Origin: Deltaproteobacteria bacterium
GTDB taxonomy: Bacteria; Desulfobacterota; Desulfarculia; Adiutricales; Adiutricaceae
Reading direction: 5' to 3'
Assembly: GCA_031273455.1 (NCBI GenBank)
Contig: JAISRZ010000082.1
Coordinates: 1-44,203, forward strand
Length of the DNA stretch: 44,203 bases
How positions within the stretch are numbered: the first letter of the stretch is position 1; each line of letters begins with the position of its first letter. The notes under the pieces were generated by a model, which had not been told where the DNA came from, did not search any database, and saw only the letters and a list, made by a program, of their open reading frames with translations. Shown here in pieces: positions 34,461-43,772 of this stretch. The position numbers and the translations under genes were made by a program.

Positions 34461-36984
34461 TCACTAGACCCATAACAAAGGGGTTACCCAGTTTATCCCG
34501 GCTGGGGGTGACTCTCACCGTGTAGCCAAACCGTCCGGCTTGCCGACAGTCTAGGCAAGCGGTGTAGCGCCAGACCCCGTTTTCTTGGGCCACGGGGGAC
34601 ATAGTTAAAGTCTCCCGGTCCGTGAAATCGCCCTGGTGATCCATGGGGCCGTAGTAAACCTCCACGGTGACGTCCTCGGGGGTTAAATCGCCTAATCGGG
34701 TCAAGGCGGTTAAGGCCACCTTCTCGCCCACGGTCTTTTCCCCGCCAGTATCCCCGGTCAGTTCCAAAACCGCCACCGAGCTCCAACTGGTCATGAGCTT
34801 CTGGCGCCAAGCGGCTTGCTCCGTGGCCACCTGGAAGCCATTGGCGGTTAAGTGGTTGTAACGATCCGAGCACTGCTTGTAAAAACGCTCGTAGTAGTCC
34901 CGAACCATGCGGTGGGAGCTAAAACGCGGCACCAAATCCCTAACGCTAGCCCGCATCATCTCGCACCAGGCCAACGGAATCCCGTCCACCGTGCGGTTGT
35001 AGAAGCTGGGGGCCACTTGCCGCTCCAGAAGGTTGTACAGAGCCTGGCTTTCGGTCAAATCTTGAAGCTCTTGGTTGGCTTCCTCCTCCCCACTGCCAAT
35101 GGCCCAGCCGTACTGGGGAGCGTAACCCTCGTCCCACCAGCCATCTAAGATGGACAGGTTCAGAACGCCGTTGGCCAAAGCCTTCATGCCGCTGGTCCCG
35201 CAAGCCTCTAAGGGCCTTCTGGGGTTATTGAGCCAGACATCGCAACCCGCGGTGAGGAGGCAGGCTAAAAAGATGTTGTAGTTTTCGATAAAGAGGATGC
35301 GGTTAGAGAAACGGTCCTCCCGGGAAAAGTGGATGATCTTTTTAATAAAAGCCTTCCCGTCATTGTCCTGGGGATGGGCTTTACCGGCCACGATGATCTG
35401 GATGGGCCGCTCCGGGTTGTTTAAGATCCGCGATAAGCGGTCTGGATCCGAGAACAACAAGGTGGCTCGCTTGTAAGTGGCGAACCGCCGAGCGAAGCCA
35501 ATGGTTAAGGTGTCCGGGCTAAAGATCTCCATGGCCCGCTGCAAACTGGAGGCCGGGGCCCCTTGCCTTTTTAGCTGCCGGAAAAGAGCCCGGCGGGCGA
35601 AAGCGATGAGCCGTTCCCGACAGTGACAGTGGGCCCGCCATAGCTCTGAAAGCGGAATCTGGCTAATAAACTGCCAAATGCGCTCGGGATCGGGATCCTC
35701 TTTCCAGTCTTGGCCTAAGTACCGGGAGTATAAGCGGGAGATCTCTCTGGAGGCCCAACTGGAGACATGGATGCCGTTGGTGACCGAGTCAATGGGCGTG
35801 TCCTCCACCGGGGTTTTCGGCCAAATGCTCTGCCACATGCGCCGACTAACCAACCCATGGAGCTTACTGACCCCATTGGCGTGGGAGGCTAAACGCAAAG
35901 ATAAAGGCGTGACCCCAAAGGCCTCATTGTCATCGCGGGGGTTGACCCGACCGTAACCTAAAAGAACCGGCCAACTGATGCCCAATTCTTTCCCGTACTC
36001 CTCTAAGTAAGCCCGAGCCAAATCTGGGTGGAAGGTGTCGTTGCCCGCCGGGACCGGGGTGTGGGTGGTGAAGACCGTGGAGGCCTGAACCACTTCCCTG
36101 GCCGCGTCAAAGGAGAGCCCGTTCTCGCGGCGGAGGATGTTAATCCTCTCCAAGGCCGAAAAAGCGCTGTGGCCCTCGTTCATGTGGATAACCGAAGGGG
36201 TGATGCCCATGGCTTTTAAAGCCCTAACCCCGCCCACGCCTAAGACGATTTCTTGGCGGATGCGCATCTCCCGGTCCCCGCCATACAGCTGGGCCGTGGT
36301 GGCTCGGATGTCCGGGGGGTTCTCGTCTAAATCCGTGTCCAAGACGTACAAGGGCACCCGACCGACTGGCACCCGCCAGACGGCGATGGCCGCTTGTCGG
36401 TCCTTAAAGTTGACGTAAACTTTGAGGGGTTGGCCGTTTTGGTCTTTGATCTGCTGGACCGGCATGGCGTCGAAGTTGTTGTTAGGGTAGTTCTCCATCT
36501 GCCAGCCATCGTTATTGAGATACTGGGCGAAGTAACCTTCCTGATACAATAGACCCACGCCCACTAAAGGGATGTTTAAGTCGGAAGCGGACTTTAAGTG
36601 GTCGCCGGCTAGGATGCCTAAACCCCCGGAATAGATGGGCACGCAGGTGGTTAATCCAAACTCAGCGGAAAAGTAAGCCACGCAGGTCTGGCCTTGGTCA
36701 ATGGGCGGGGCGCTCATGTAGAGGTCAAAGCGATGGGACACTTCCTCCAGTTGGGAGACAAAACCAGCGTCTTGAGCCAATTCGTCCAAGCGCGACTGTT
36801 CCACTAAGCCCATCAGGACCACGGGGTTATGCCCGGAGGCTTCCCAGAGCTGGGGGTCGATCCGCTGGAATATATCCCGGATCTCGCTGTGCCAGCTGAA
36901 AAAGACGTTGTAGGCCATGCGTTTGAGCGAGGCCAGCTTCTCCGGTAACCTAGGGACGACTTTAAATTCCTGCTTGGCTTTCAT
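34450..36984 (-). CDS. glgP: Alpha-glucan (glycogen) phosphorylase
   Basis: 844-residue GT35 enzyme that releases glucose 1-phosphate from alpha-1,4-glucans, using pyridoxal phosphate. The N-terminal region (about 1-110, NVFFSWHSEIRDIF) fits the DUF3417 extension of the bacterial GlgP group. Recognisable motifs include YFSAEFGL, IYSGGLGILAGDHLKSASDL, HMNEGHSAF, THTPVPAGNDTF, and the PLP site EACGTSGMKALANG with Lys601. A C-terminal domain of about 100 residues ends GNPFVMGLVTWA. The ATG at 36984 follows AGGAGAACC. No other glycogen genes are adjacent. Its stop codon lies within a 17-bp tandem array. Confidence 0.95.
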   Translation of the reverse strand: MKAKQEFKVVPRLPEKLASLKRMAYNVFFSWHSEIRDIFQRIDPQLWEASGHNPVVLMGLVEQSRLDELAQDAGFVSQLEEVSHRFDLYMSAPPIDQGQTCVAYFSAEFGLTTCVPIYSGGLGILAGDHLKSASDLNIPLVGVGLLYQEGYFAQYLNNDGWQMENYPNNNFDAMPVQQIKDQNGQPLKVYVNFKDRQAAIAVWRVPVGRVPLYVLDTDLDENPPDIRATTAQLYGGDREMRIRQEIVLGVGGVRALKAMGITPSVIHMNEGHSAFSALERINILRRENGLSFDAAREVVQASTVFTTHTPVPAGNDTFHPDLARAYLEEYGKELGISWPVLLGYGRVNPRDDNEAFGVTPLSLRLASHANGVSKLHGLVSRRMWQSIWPKTPVEDTPIDSVTNGIHVSSWASREISRLYSRYLGQDWKEDPDPERIWQFISQIPLSELWRAHCHCRERLIAFARRALFRQLKRQGAPASSLQRAMEIFSPDTLTIGFARRFATYKRATLLFSDPDRLSRILNNPERPIQIIVAGKAHPQDNDGKAFIKKIIHFSREDRFSNRILFIENYNIFLACLLTAGCDVWLNNPRRPLEACGTSGMKALANGVLNLSILDGWWDEGYAPQYGWAIGSGEEEANQELQDLTESQALYNLLERQVAPSFYNRTVDGIPLAWCEMMRASVRDLVPRFSSHRMVRDYYERFYKQCSDRYNHLTANGFQVATEQAAWRQKLMTSWSSVAVLELTGDTGGEKTVGEKVALTALTRLGDLTPEDVTVEVYYGPMDHQGDFTDRETLTMSPVAQENGVWRYTACLDCRQAGRFGYTVRVTPSRDKLGNPFVMGLVTWA

Positions 36985-37326
36985 CCGGTTCTCCTACAGG
37001 GGAAAGATACCCCCCAAAAAAGGGGGAAGATAAAGACGCGAAATTCGCGACCTCTATCCAAAAGGCCCTTTTAGAAGGGCTATAGGGCCAAAGGATACCC
37101 TTTTGGCCAACTCCAGGCAGATAACCATTAGCCATAAAGCCAATATTGGCTTAATGGGCCTTCTTGGGGCTCGCCGCCTCCTGGCTCAAGGCGTTCGGGG
37201 CCCCCTGGTTATCGCCCCAAGATTAAACAATCATATTCCGAAGCTAGCGTATTCCGAAGCTAGGGCCAAACGAATGGTCCCTAACCGCTTTTCAAGGTCC
37301 TGGTCTTAAAGGGCCAACTCCGCGTG
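36985..37326. other. Intergenic region preceding an orphan terminator
   Basis: Contains a tandem duplication of TATTCCGAAGCTAG (about 37233-37263). A TTG-initiated plus-strand frame (37103-37309) ends 18 nt before the terminator, but its composition and start make a protein doubtful. A small RNA is possible. Confidence 0.35.
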
Positions 37327-37355
37327 AATTACGCCAATTATTGGCGTAATTTTTT
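37327..37355 (+). terminator. Intrinsic terminator (plus strand) without an obvious gene
   Basis: A perfect 11-bp stem AATTACGCCAA (37327-37337) / TTGGCGTAATT (37341-37351), a 3-nt loop, then TTTT. The T-run is on the plus strand only. Confidence 0.7.
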
Positions 37356-38040
37356 AAGTCTCGCCCCCCATAATGGGGTCGCTAGGGGTTAAATCTAGCG
37401 GCTGGCCTAGCCTCTTCTTTTGGTCGTAAGCTAGGTCTTAACTAGGTCTTAAGCGAGGATTTAACAGCCTTTAGCTAGGATTCGCCCGATCTAACTTTGA
37501 TCTTGGCTAATCCTTATCTTAGGCCGTATTCGCGTCCTAACCCTCTTTAACCTTAGAGGATCTCTCGCCCCAAGGTCAACTTTTAACCGTTTAGCGCTTC
37601 GGCCTTACTTCTAAGAACAGAAGCCATTTTAAAAGAAAGGGCCTTAAAAGCCAAATTTTTCGTTTGGGAAAGGGTTTTTTCCGTTATCCCAGCCTTATGG
37701 CCGACCCTAAAACCCCAACTTTTAAACCTATTATATTATTTATTAACCAGCTTAAAGACGTGTTATTAAAGAAATATTTCTTTAACAAACTCTTTAAATG
37801 TTAATAATAGGCTTAAATAATATTTTAAGCTTCTTAAGTTAAGTTTAATCCAGACTAAGTTAGCTTATAACCTAAAAACGCCCTAAAAAGTTAGCTTAAT
37901 AGAGTTAACTAGCCCTTTAAGGGCGGTCAGGCTCAGACCTAACCGCGATCGGGTTAGTCTTGGGAAGCCTTAGTCATAGATAATCCCGCCAGAGCGACCG
38001 TCAGAACCCCCAGCTAAGAAAGAAAACATTCTTCCCCAAA
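37356..38040. other. Intergenic region with AT-rich centre
   Basis: Includes a CTAGGTCTTAA duplication (about 37431-37454), an AT-rich segment (37730-37860) with a 20-bp palindrome, and no gene that I can support. Confidence 0.4.
37766..37785. repeat. 20-bp perfect palindrome
   Basis: TTAAAGAAATATTTCTTTAA, self-complementary with no loop, inside an AT-rich stretch. It has the shape of a dimeric-regulator operator, but no gene start is near. Confidence 0.6.
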
Positions 38041-38350
38041 GCCCCCTAGAGCCCCAACGCTCCCAGAACCCCAAAGCCCCCTAGAACCCTAACGTCCCTA
38101 GAACCCTAACGTCCCCAGAACCTTAACGCCCCCAGAGCCCCAAAGCCCCTAGAACCCTAAAGTACCCCAGAACCCTAACGTCCCTAGAGCCCTAACGTCC
38201 CTAGCGTCCCCAAAGTCCATAGAGCCACAGCGTCCCTAGAACCCTAACGCCCCCCTAGCGTCCCCAAAGTCCCTAGAACCCTAACGCCCCTAGAGCCCTA
38301 ACGCCTCTAGCGTCCCCCAAGCCCCTAGAGACCCTAACGCTCTCAGAACA
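38041..38350. repeat. C-rich 17-bp tandem array, about 18 copies
   Basis: Degenerate units of the type CCCTAGAACCCTAACGT, mostly 17 bp with 1-3 bp length changes, over about 310 bp. Strong strand asymmetry: C on plus, G on minus. Confidence 0.85.
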
Positions 38351-38538
38351 AAAGATCCGCCCCTAAGCTGAGGCTAAGACCCTTCTTTTTTTTAAAACCC
38401 TAACCCCTTTAAGCCCAAGCTTCTAAACCCGGTTAGCTTCAAGGTACGCTCGGGGGGGTTGGCGGTCATTTTGGTTAACCGGTTATCTTGGCTAGAGAGC
38501 TTAAAAAAATAACTTTTCGCCTTTAAGTTACGGTTTTA
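38351..38538. other. Short gap after the TonB-like gene
   Basis: No gene or clear terminator. Confidence 0.3.
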
Positions 38539-39387
38539 TTAGGGGCCCGCTGGACGGTAGACAGCCCGGTAATCAAAGTGGAGCCGAAAGCTTAGTTGCT
38601 CATTGTGGGCCAACTCCGCTGGAAAAGGCTCATACGGGGCCGCGCCCCGTAAAGCTTCCATGGCCGCGTAGTCCAGTGAGGGGCTACCGCTGCTTTCCTC
38701 CACGGTGATTAAGACGATCCGCCCCTCTTTGTCCAAGGTCATGACCGCCGTGAACCGCCCGGGCTGAAAATTGTTCCGAGCTTCCGGGGGGAGGATCCAA
38801 CGTTGGGCCACGGCCCCTCTAACGGTAATGTTGTAAGACTTTAAACGCGGGGCCGTTTCCTCCAGTTTAACGGTGTTGTCGGGCCCAGGGTTGACCGGAG
38901 CGAAGGTCTGGGGCTCCGCTCCCTCCGGCCACAAACTAGCCCCGCCGTCCAAGACCGGGTTGGGATCCACTGAAGCCGGGGGGCTGGGGTCAGGGGTAAC
39001 GGGCTCGGTTTCGGTCGGCGGTTCCGGGCTGGGCGGGGCGGCGGTTAAAGGCTGGTCTAAAACGTTTTCCAAAAGATCGGGCGGGGCTTCCTCTTTAATC
39101 GGCTCTGGGGGGGGAGCGGTATTAGCGGTTGACTCTGGCGGCGGCTCTAAAGAGCGCGGGGGAGCCGGAGGGGCTAGGGCTTGGGGGTTCAGCTCTAAAG
39201 TTAGCTCCACTAAGCGTTGACTGTCATCTTCCCCGGGTAAATCCCCTAAATACTCAAAACCGATCCGCTCCCAGCCTAAAAAAGCCAGAAAATGGACCCA
39301 CCCAGCCAACACCAAAAAGAGGATAAAGCGCTTCCGGCCAGGATGTAAAAAAGGCTCGCGATATTCCTCCGAGGGGATTCTAATCAC
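38539..39387 (-). CDS. TonB-family energy transducer
   Basis: 282-residue protein with the TonB layout: a short cytoplasmic N-terminus (1-18), one membrane helix (about 19-38, FILFLVLAGWVHFLAFLGW), a long Pro/Glu/Ala-rich periplasmic spacer (about 65-170), and a C-terminal TonB_C-like domain (about 185-282) with WILPPEARN, LDKEGRIVLITVEESSG, and LDYAAMEALRGAAPYEPFP. It would couple the proton motive force to outer-membrane transporters, or be a TolA-like relative. ExbB/ExbD genes are not in the window. Its ATG overlaps the stop of the HD hydrolase gene by 4 nt, so the two are translationally coupled. Confidence 0.85.
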   Translation of the reverse strand: MIRIPSEEYREPFLHPGRKRFILFLVLAGWVHFLAFLGWERIGFEYLGDLPGEDDSQRLVELTLELNPQALAPPAPPRSLEPPPESTANTAPPPEPIKEEAPPDLLENVLDQPLTAAPPSPEPPTETEPVTPDPSPPASVDPNPVLDGGASLWPEGAEPQTFAPVNPGPDNTVKLEETAPRLKSYNITVRGAVAQRWILPPEARNNFQPGRFTAVMTLDKEGRIVLITVEESSGSPSLDYAAMEALRGAAPYEPFPAELAHNEQLSFRLHFDYRAVYRPAGP

Positions 39388-39980
39388 GACTCCTCCCCTT
39401 TAAGAGCTGGATTGATCCACAGTTCCGCCCGCCTTTTAAACCACCAACCATCGGGATCGGTTTGGCTGAGCTCTTTAGCCAAAGTTTTGGCTAAATCCGT
39501 TTTTAAGCGCAAAACCGCGTAACCAAACCATTCCGTGGCCTGGGTCAAACCTTGACTGGCCAACCGTCTTAACTCCAACATCATGTCCAGTTGGTCGGCG
39601 TCGGCGGCCAACTGAGCTTCCAAGGTCTCCCCGGCCCGCCACTCGTTAAAGAGCTCCATTAGCTCCGCCTCGAAAGGCAAACCCTTAACCGCGTCGGTCA
39701 TAGCCTCGGTTTCTAAGGCTTTAACGTACCTTTTATTGACGTAGTTAAGATCCCCGGTCCGAGCCTCAGCCAGATCGTGAAACAGGGCCATTTTAAGGAT
39801 CTTCTCCAAGTTGGCCCCTTTAGCTAACCGGGCCAAAACAAAGGCGATAACCGTCACCCCAAAGGAATGCTCAGCCACCGACTCTTGGCCTTGGCCTAAA
39901 AACTGGTAGCCAGTCCTAGGCGTCCTTCTTAAGCTGGCCGTCTCAAAGAGAAACTCCAATATTTTGGGGCTCTGGCTCAT
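39384..39980 (-). CDS. HD-domain hydrolase (YfbR/HDDC2-like)
   Basis: 198-residue cytosolic metal-dependent phosphohydrolase. The HD signature is H38 (VAEHSFGV), H68-D69 (ALFHDLAEARTGDL) and a later Asp in ADADQLDMM (127-132). Length and motif spacing match the HDDC2/YfbR group, whose studied members are 5'-deoxynucleotidases. First gene of a two-gene unit with the TonB-like protein. The functional link between the two is not obvious, so the pairing may simply be co-transcription. The ATG at 39980 gives MSQSPKILEFLFE, a normal start for the family. Confidence 0.85.
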   Translation of the reverse strand: MSQSPKILEFLFETASLRRTPRTGYQFLGQGQESVAEHSFGVTVIAFVLARLAKGANLEKILKMALFHDLAEARTGDLNYVNKRYVKALETEAMTDAVKGLPFEAELMELFNEWRAGETLEAQLAADADQLDMMLELRRLASQGLTQATEWFGYAVLRLKTDLAKTLAKELSQTDPDGWWFKRRAELWINPALKGEES

Positions 39981-40027
39981 CTTGATCCCAATTAAGGCCT
40001 TTTTGGGGTTAACAGTCTTAGCGATAT

Positions 40028-40137
40028 CTCGCCACTTTCTAGTTTGTCATTGTCTAGTTCGACATTGTCTAGTTCGCCCTAGCTCAAAACTGGTTAGTTC
40101 GCCCTAGCTCAACGCTGGTTAGCTCGCCATTATCTAG
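40028..40137. repeat. Short tandem repeats with TCTAGTTCG / GTTAGTTCGCCCTAGCTC units
   Basis: Two 15-16-bp units (TGTCTAGTTCGACAT type) followed by two units of about 25 bp (TTAGTTCGCCCTAGCTCAA...CTGG). Directly upstream of the HD hydrolase gene. Confidence 0.65.
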
Positions 40138-40218
40138 TTATAGCGCTTAACGGTGGCTAAGGGGGGAAATATAGCCAACTTTCCGGTTACCCACCCCCCA
40201 CGTTGGCCTTTAACCGCC

Positions 40219-40352
40219 GATCCAGGCTGAGCTAGGCTGATCCAGGCCGCTCCAGGCTGAGCTAGGCCGCTCCAGGCTGAGCTAGGCTGAGCTAGGCTGA
40301 TCCAGGTCGATCCTAGCCGATCCTGGCCGATCCTGGCCAATCTTGGCCAATC
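40219..40352. repeat. 10-bp tandem array, about 13 copies
   Basis: Units alternate GATCCAGGCT, GAGCTAGGCT and GCTCCAGGCC, then drift to GATCCTGGCC and AATCTTGGCC, keeping strict 10-bp phase with no indels. It also produces a spurious repetitive open frame on the minus strand (40134-40421). Confidence 0.85.
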
Positions 40353-40463
40353 TTGGCCCAGAGGCTGAGCCTTGAGGCTTAGGTTCTTTAGGTTTGGGGA
40401 GAGCCTTAGAGCCCACACCACAAACCAGGCCCCTATCGCCCGTAGCTCGCCTTCTTAGGGGGT

Positions 40464-43310
40464 TTAACGGCCTCTTTTTTTTAAGGAGCCGTTTAAGACT
40501 TTCCGTAAATAAAAGCCGGTTTGGGATTTAGTGACCATGGCGATGGCCTCTGGGGGGCCCTCGGCTAAGATCTGGCCGCCGTTCTCCCCACCCTCGGGGC
40601 CTAGATCAATGATATGGTCGGCCACTTTAATAACGTCCAAGTTATGCTCAATGACCACCACGGTGTTCCCTTGGTCCACTAAGCGCTCTAATACCTCCAA
40701 TAACTTCCGGACGTCCTCAAAATGCAACCCAGTGGTCGGCTCGTCTAGGATGTAAAAGTTCTGGCCCGCGCTCCGACGGCTTAACTCTTTACTCAGCTTG
40801 ATCCTTTGGGCTTCCCCGCCGGAGAGGGTGGTGGCCGGTTGACCGAGCCTAATATAGCCTAAGCCCACCTGGCTTAAGGTTAAGAGCTTGTTCCAGACCA
40901 TGGGCACATTCCGAAAAAGCTCCAAAGCCTGATCCACGGTCAATTCCAAAACATCGGCGATGTTTCGGCCATTGTAGCGAATCTCTAAGGTGTCCCGGTT
41001 ATAGCGATGGCCTTGGCAAGTCTCGCATTTAACGTAGACGTCCGGCAAAAAGTGCATCTCAATTTTGATGATGCCATCGCCCTGGCAGGTTTCGCAGCGC
41101 CCGCCTTTGACGTTAAAGGAAAAACGCCCGGGGAGATAACCTCGGGCCCGCGATTCGGGCAATTGGGCGAAAAGGTCGCGAATGGGGGCGAAAAGACCAA
41201 CGTAAGTGGCGGGATTGGACCTGGGGGTCCGGCCAATGGGGCTTTGGTCAATGTCAATGACCTTCTGAAGGCTCTCCCAACCGGAAAGCCCGGAGAATTT
41301 TCCGGGGCCTTTGGCGCGGCCCCGGGTTCTTAAGGCCTCATAAAGACACTGGATGACCAAGCTGGATTTACCCGAGCCCGAGACCCCGGTGACGCAGGTT
41401 AAGGCCCCCAAAGGAAAGCTCACGGTCAAGTTTTTGAGGTTATTGGCCGCGGCCCCTTTGATGGTCAGTTGTCCGACCGGGGCCCGGCGCTTTTGGGGGA
41501 TCTCGATCCGCCTTCGCCCGGAAAGGTATTGGCCGGTTAAAGAATCAGGGCAGTCAATAAGATCTTTAGTCTTCCCAGCGAAGATGAGTTTTCCGCCCAT
41601 TTCCCCGGCCCCCGGGCCTAAATCCACCACGTAATCGGCGGCCTCAATGGTCTCGGCGTCGTGCTCCACCACTAAAACGGTGTTCCCGCGATCGCGCATC
41701 TTTTTTAAGGCCGCTAAGAGCTTTTGGTTATCCCGTTGGTGTAAGCCAATGGAGGGCTCATCTAAGATGTACATGACCCCCACCAAAGGCGATCCGATTT
41801 GGGTGGCTAAACGGATGCGCTGACTTTCCCCGCCGGATAAGGTCCCGGACGAGCGGCTTAAGGTTAAGTAACCTAAGCCCACGTCCCGTAAAAAGCCCAG
41901 CCTTTCTTGGATTTCCTTAATCACCCGGCGGCCAATGGCGCTTTTTTGGGCGTCCAAACGGAGATCTTTAAAAAACTGTAAGCTGTCCATGACCGAAAGC
42001 TCCAAGAGCTCGGCCACGTTTTTTCCGGCCACTTTCACGGCCAAGGCCTCGGGCTTTAACCTTAGCCCGTGGCAGTCCGGGCATTTTCTGAGGCTGGTTA
42101 AGTAAGAGAGCCCGCTATTGACCATCTTGGACTCAGCCTCTTTTAAGCGCCGTTTTAAGTTGGGTATAACCCCCTCAAAGGGGCGGGAGTAAACATACTC
42201 CTCCCCCTCGCGCTCGTAGCTGAACTGGACCTCCACGCCGGAACTCCCATACAAGATCAGCTCCCGGTGGCTCTCTTTTAGAGACTCAAAAGGCGTGTCC
42301 ATGGAAAAACCGTACTGGGCGGCCACGCCCGCCAATAGGTTTTGGTAATAGAGGCTAAAATTGGACTCCCACGGGGCCACGGCCCCTTCGGCCAGGGTAA
42401 GGTCGGGCCTAGGGATGACCCGATCCGGGTCAAAATAGATCTCTTGGCCCAAACCGTCGCAGGTCGGGCAAGCCCCAGCGGGGTTGTTAAAGGAAAACAA
42501 CTGGGGGGTTAAATCGGGAAAGGACAAGCCGCAGTAATCGCAGGCGAACCGCTCGGAGAAAAAGAGCTCCTCTAAGATCTTCCCGGTCGAATCGACCGTG
42601 GCGGCCACCATGACCCCTTCCGCGGTCTTTAGGGCCAGCTCCACCGAGTCGGTTAAGCGACGATTTAAGCCTTCTTTAATAACTAAACGATCAACAACGA
42701 CCGAGATATCGTGTTTTTTACGCTTATCTAAGGTTAACTCGTCATTTAACTCCACAATCTTCTTGTCCAAGCGGATCCGGGCAAAGCCATCCTTTCTTAA
42801 ACGATCCAGTAAGCTGGACCACTCCCCTTTGCGGCCAGCTAAGACCGGGGCCAAGAGTAAGACCTTCGTCCCTAAGGGGAGCTCCATCAGCCGATCGACA
42901 ATGTCCACCGGGGTTTGGGCTTTAATGGGCCGACCGCATTTATAACAGAAGGGATCCCCCACCCGAGCGAAAAGGATTCTTAAGTAATCGTGGATTTCCG
43001 TGACCGTGCCCACGGTGGAGCGGGGGTTGTGGCTGGTGGTTTTCTGCTCAATGGAGATGGCCGGCGACAAACCCTCAATGAGGTCCACGTCCGGTTTGTC
43101 CATCTTATCCAAAAACTGGCGGGCGTAAGCCGATAGAGACTCCACGTACCGTCTTTGGCCCTCGGCGTAGATGGTGTCAAAAGCTAAAGACGACTTGCCG
43201 GACCCGGACAACCCGGTGATGACCGTAAAAGTGTCCCGGGGGATGTCCAGGTCCAGGTTTTTGAGGTTATGTTCCCTAGCCCCGCGAATGACGATCTTAT
43301 CTTGGCTCAA
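40464..43310 (-). CDS. uvrA: Excinuclease ABC subunit A
   Basis: 948-residue damage-recognition ATPase of nucleotide excision repair. Two ABC modules: Walker [10 protein letters not shown] (33-41) and GVSGSGKSS (about 637-645), signature [12 protein letters not shown] and [12 protein letters not shown], and Walker [11 protein letters not shown] and [10 protein letters not shown]. Zinc-binding cysteines occur in CYKCG, CDYCG...CPTC and CETCQG...CETCQG. Length is normal for UvrA. The start is TTG at 43310 ([21 protein letters not shown]), with AAAGG 7 nt upstream. It lies 24 nt after aroQ and is probably co-transcribed. Confidence 0.97.
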   Translation of the reverse strand: MSQDKIVIRGAREHNLKNLDLDIPRDTFTVITGLSGSGKSSLAFDTIYAEGQRRYVESLSAYARQFLDKMDKPDVDLIEGLSPAISIEQKTTSHNPRSTVGTVTEIHDYLRILFARVGDPFCYKCGRPIKAQTPVDIVDRLMELPLGTKVLLLAPVLAGRKGEWSSLLDRLRKDGFARIRLDKKIVELNDELTLDKRKKHDISVVVDRLVIKEGLNRRLTDSVELALKTAEGVMVAATVDSTGKILEELFFSERFACDYCGLSFPDLTPQLFSFNNPAGACPTCDGLGQEIYFDPDRVIPRPDLTLAEGAVAPWESNFSLYYQNLLAGVAAQYGFSMDTPFESLKESHRELILYGSSGVEVQFSYEREGEEYVYSRPFEGVIPNLKRRLKEAESKMVNSGLSYLTSLRKCPDCHGLRLKPEALAVKVAGKNVAELLELSVMDSLQFFKDLRLDAQKSAIGRRVIKEIQERLGFLRDVGLGYLTLSRSSGTLSGGESQRIRLATQIGSPLVGVMYILDEPSIGLHQRDNQKLLAALKKMRDRGNTVLVVEHDAETIEAADYVVDLGPGAGEMGGKLIFAGKTKDLIDCPDSLTGQYLSGRRRIEIPQKRRAPVGQLTIKGAAANNLKNLTVSFPLGALTCVTGVSGSGKSSLVIQCLYEALRTRGRAKGPGKFSGLSGWESLQKVIDIDQSPIGRTPRSNPATYVGLFAPIRDLFAQLPESRARGYLPGRFSFNVKGGRCETCQGDGIIKIEMHFLPDVYVKCETCQGHRYNRDTLEIRYNGRNIADVLELTVDQALELFRNVPMVWNKLLTLSQVGLGYIRLGQPATTLSGGEAQRIKLSKELSRRSAGQNFYILDEPTTGLHFEDVRKLLEVLERLVDQGNTVVVIEHNLDVIKVADHIIDLGPEGGENGGQILAEGPPEAIAMVTKSQTGFYLRKVLNGSLKKRGR

Positions 43311-43334
43311 AAAAAAACCTTTAACCCTTAATCA

Positions 43335-43772
43335 TCAATCCAGAAGGGAAAACCAATGTAAAGCCAGAAAATAGGATTTGGCCCCAAACCCGGCGATGAC
43401 CCCTTTCGCGGCCCCGGCTAAAAACGATCTTTGGCGAAAGCTCTCCCGACCGGCTGGGTTGGTTAAATGGGTCTCCACCACTGGCTTATTGATAGAGAGA
43501 ACCGCGTCCCGAATGGCCACGCTGGTGTGGCTATAACCGGCGGCGTTTAAGATAACCCCATCAAAGTCGGTTCCGGCCCGATGGAGGGACTCAATTATTT
43601 TCCCCTCGCAGTTGGACTGGATAAACTCTAACTCAATACCCAAAGTTTTGGCCTTGGCCCTTAAAGCCGCGTTAATGTCCTCTAAAGTCTCGGAGCCATA
43701 CAGAGCCGGCTCTCTTGTCCCTAATAGATTAAGGTTAGGCCCATTAATGACCATTAATTTTTTGACGCTCAT
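43335..43772 (-). CDS. aroQ: Type II 3-dehydroquinate dehydratase
   Basis: Dehydrates 3-dehydroquinate to 3-dehydroshikimate. 145 residues, the usual length of the type II dodecameric enzyme. Active-site motifs: GPNLNLLGTREPALYG (catalytic Tyr25, Arg20), N76 in ILNAAGYSHTS, H82, E100 and H102 in VETHLTNPAGRESF, Arg113. It supplies the step missing from the aroA-aroE-aroKB-aroC operon at 16-21 kb. The ATG at 43772 gives MSVKKLMVINGPNLN; the ribosome-binding site is weak. It heads a two-gene unit with uvrA. Confidence 0.96.
   Translation of the reverse strand: MSVKKLMVINGPNLNLLGTREPALYGSETLEDINAALRAKAKTLGIELEFIQSNCEGKIIESLHRAGTDFDGVILNAAGYSHTSVAIRDAVLSINKPVVETHLTNPAGRESFRQRSFLAGAAKGVIAGFGAKSYFLALHWFSLLD

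Noticed and set aside
37730..37870. AT-rich segment with palindrome considered as a replication origin
   Set aside because: No DnaA-box-like cluster was seen, and no dnaA, dnaN, gidA or parAB genes are nearby.
40134..40421. Minus-strand 95-codon frame rich in SLAQPG-like repeats
   Set aside because: It is the translation of the 10-bp DNA array; periodicity is in DNA, with no supporting start signal.
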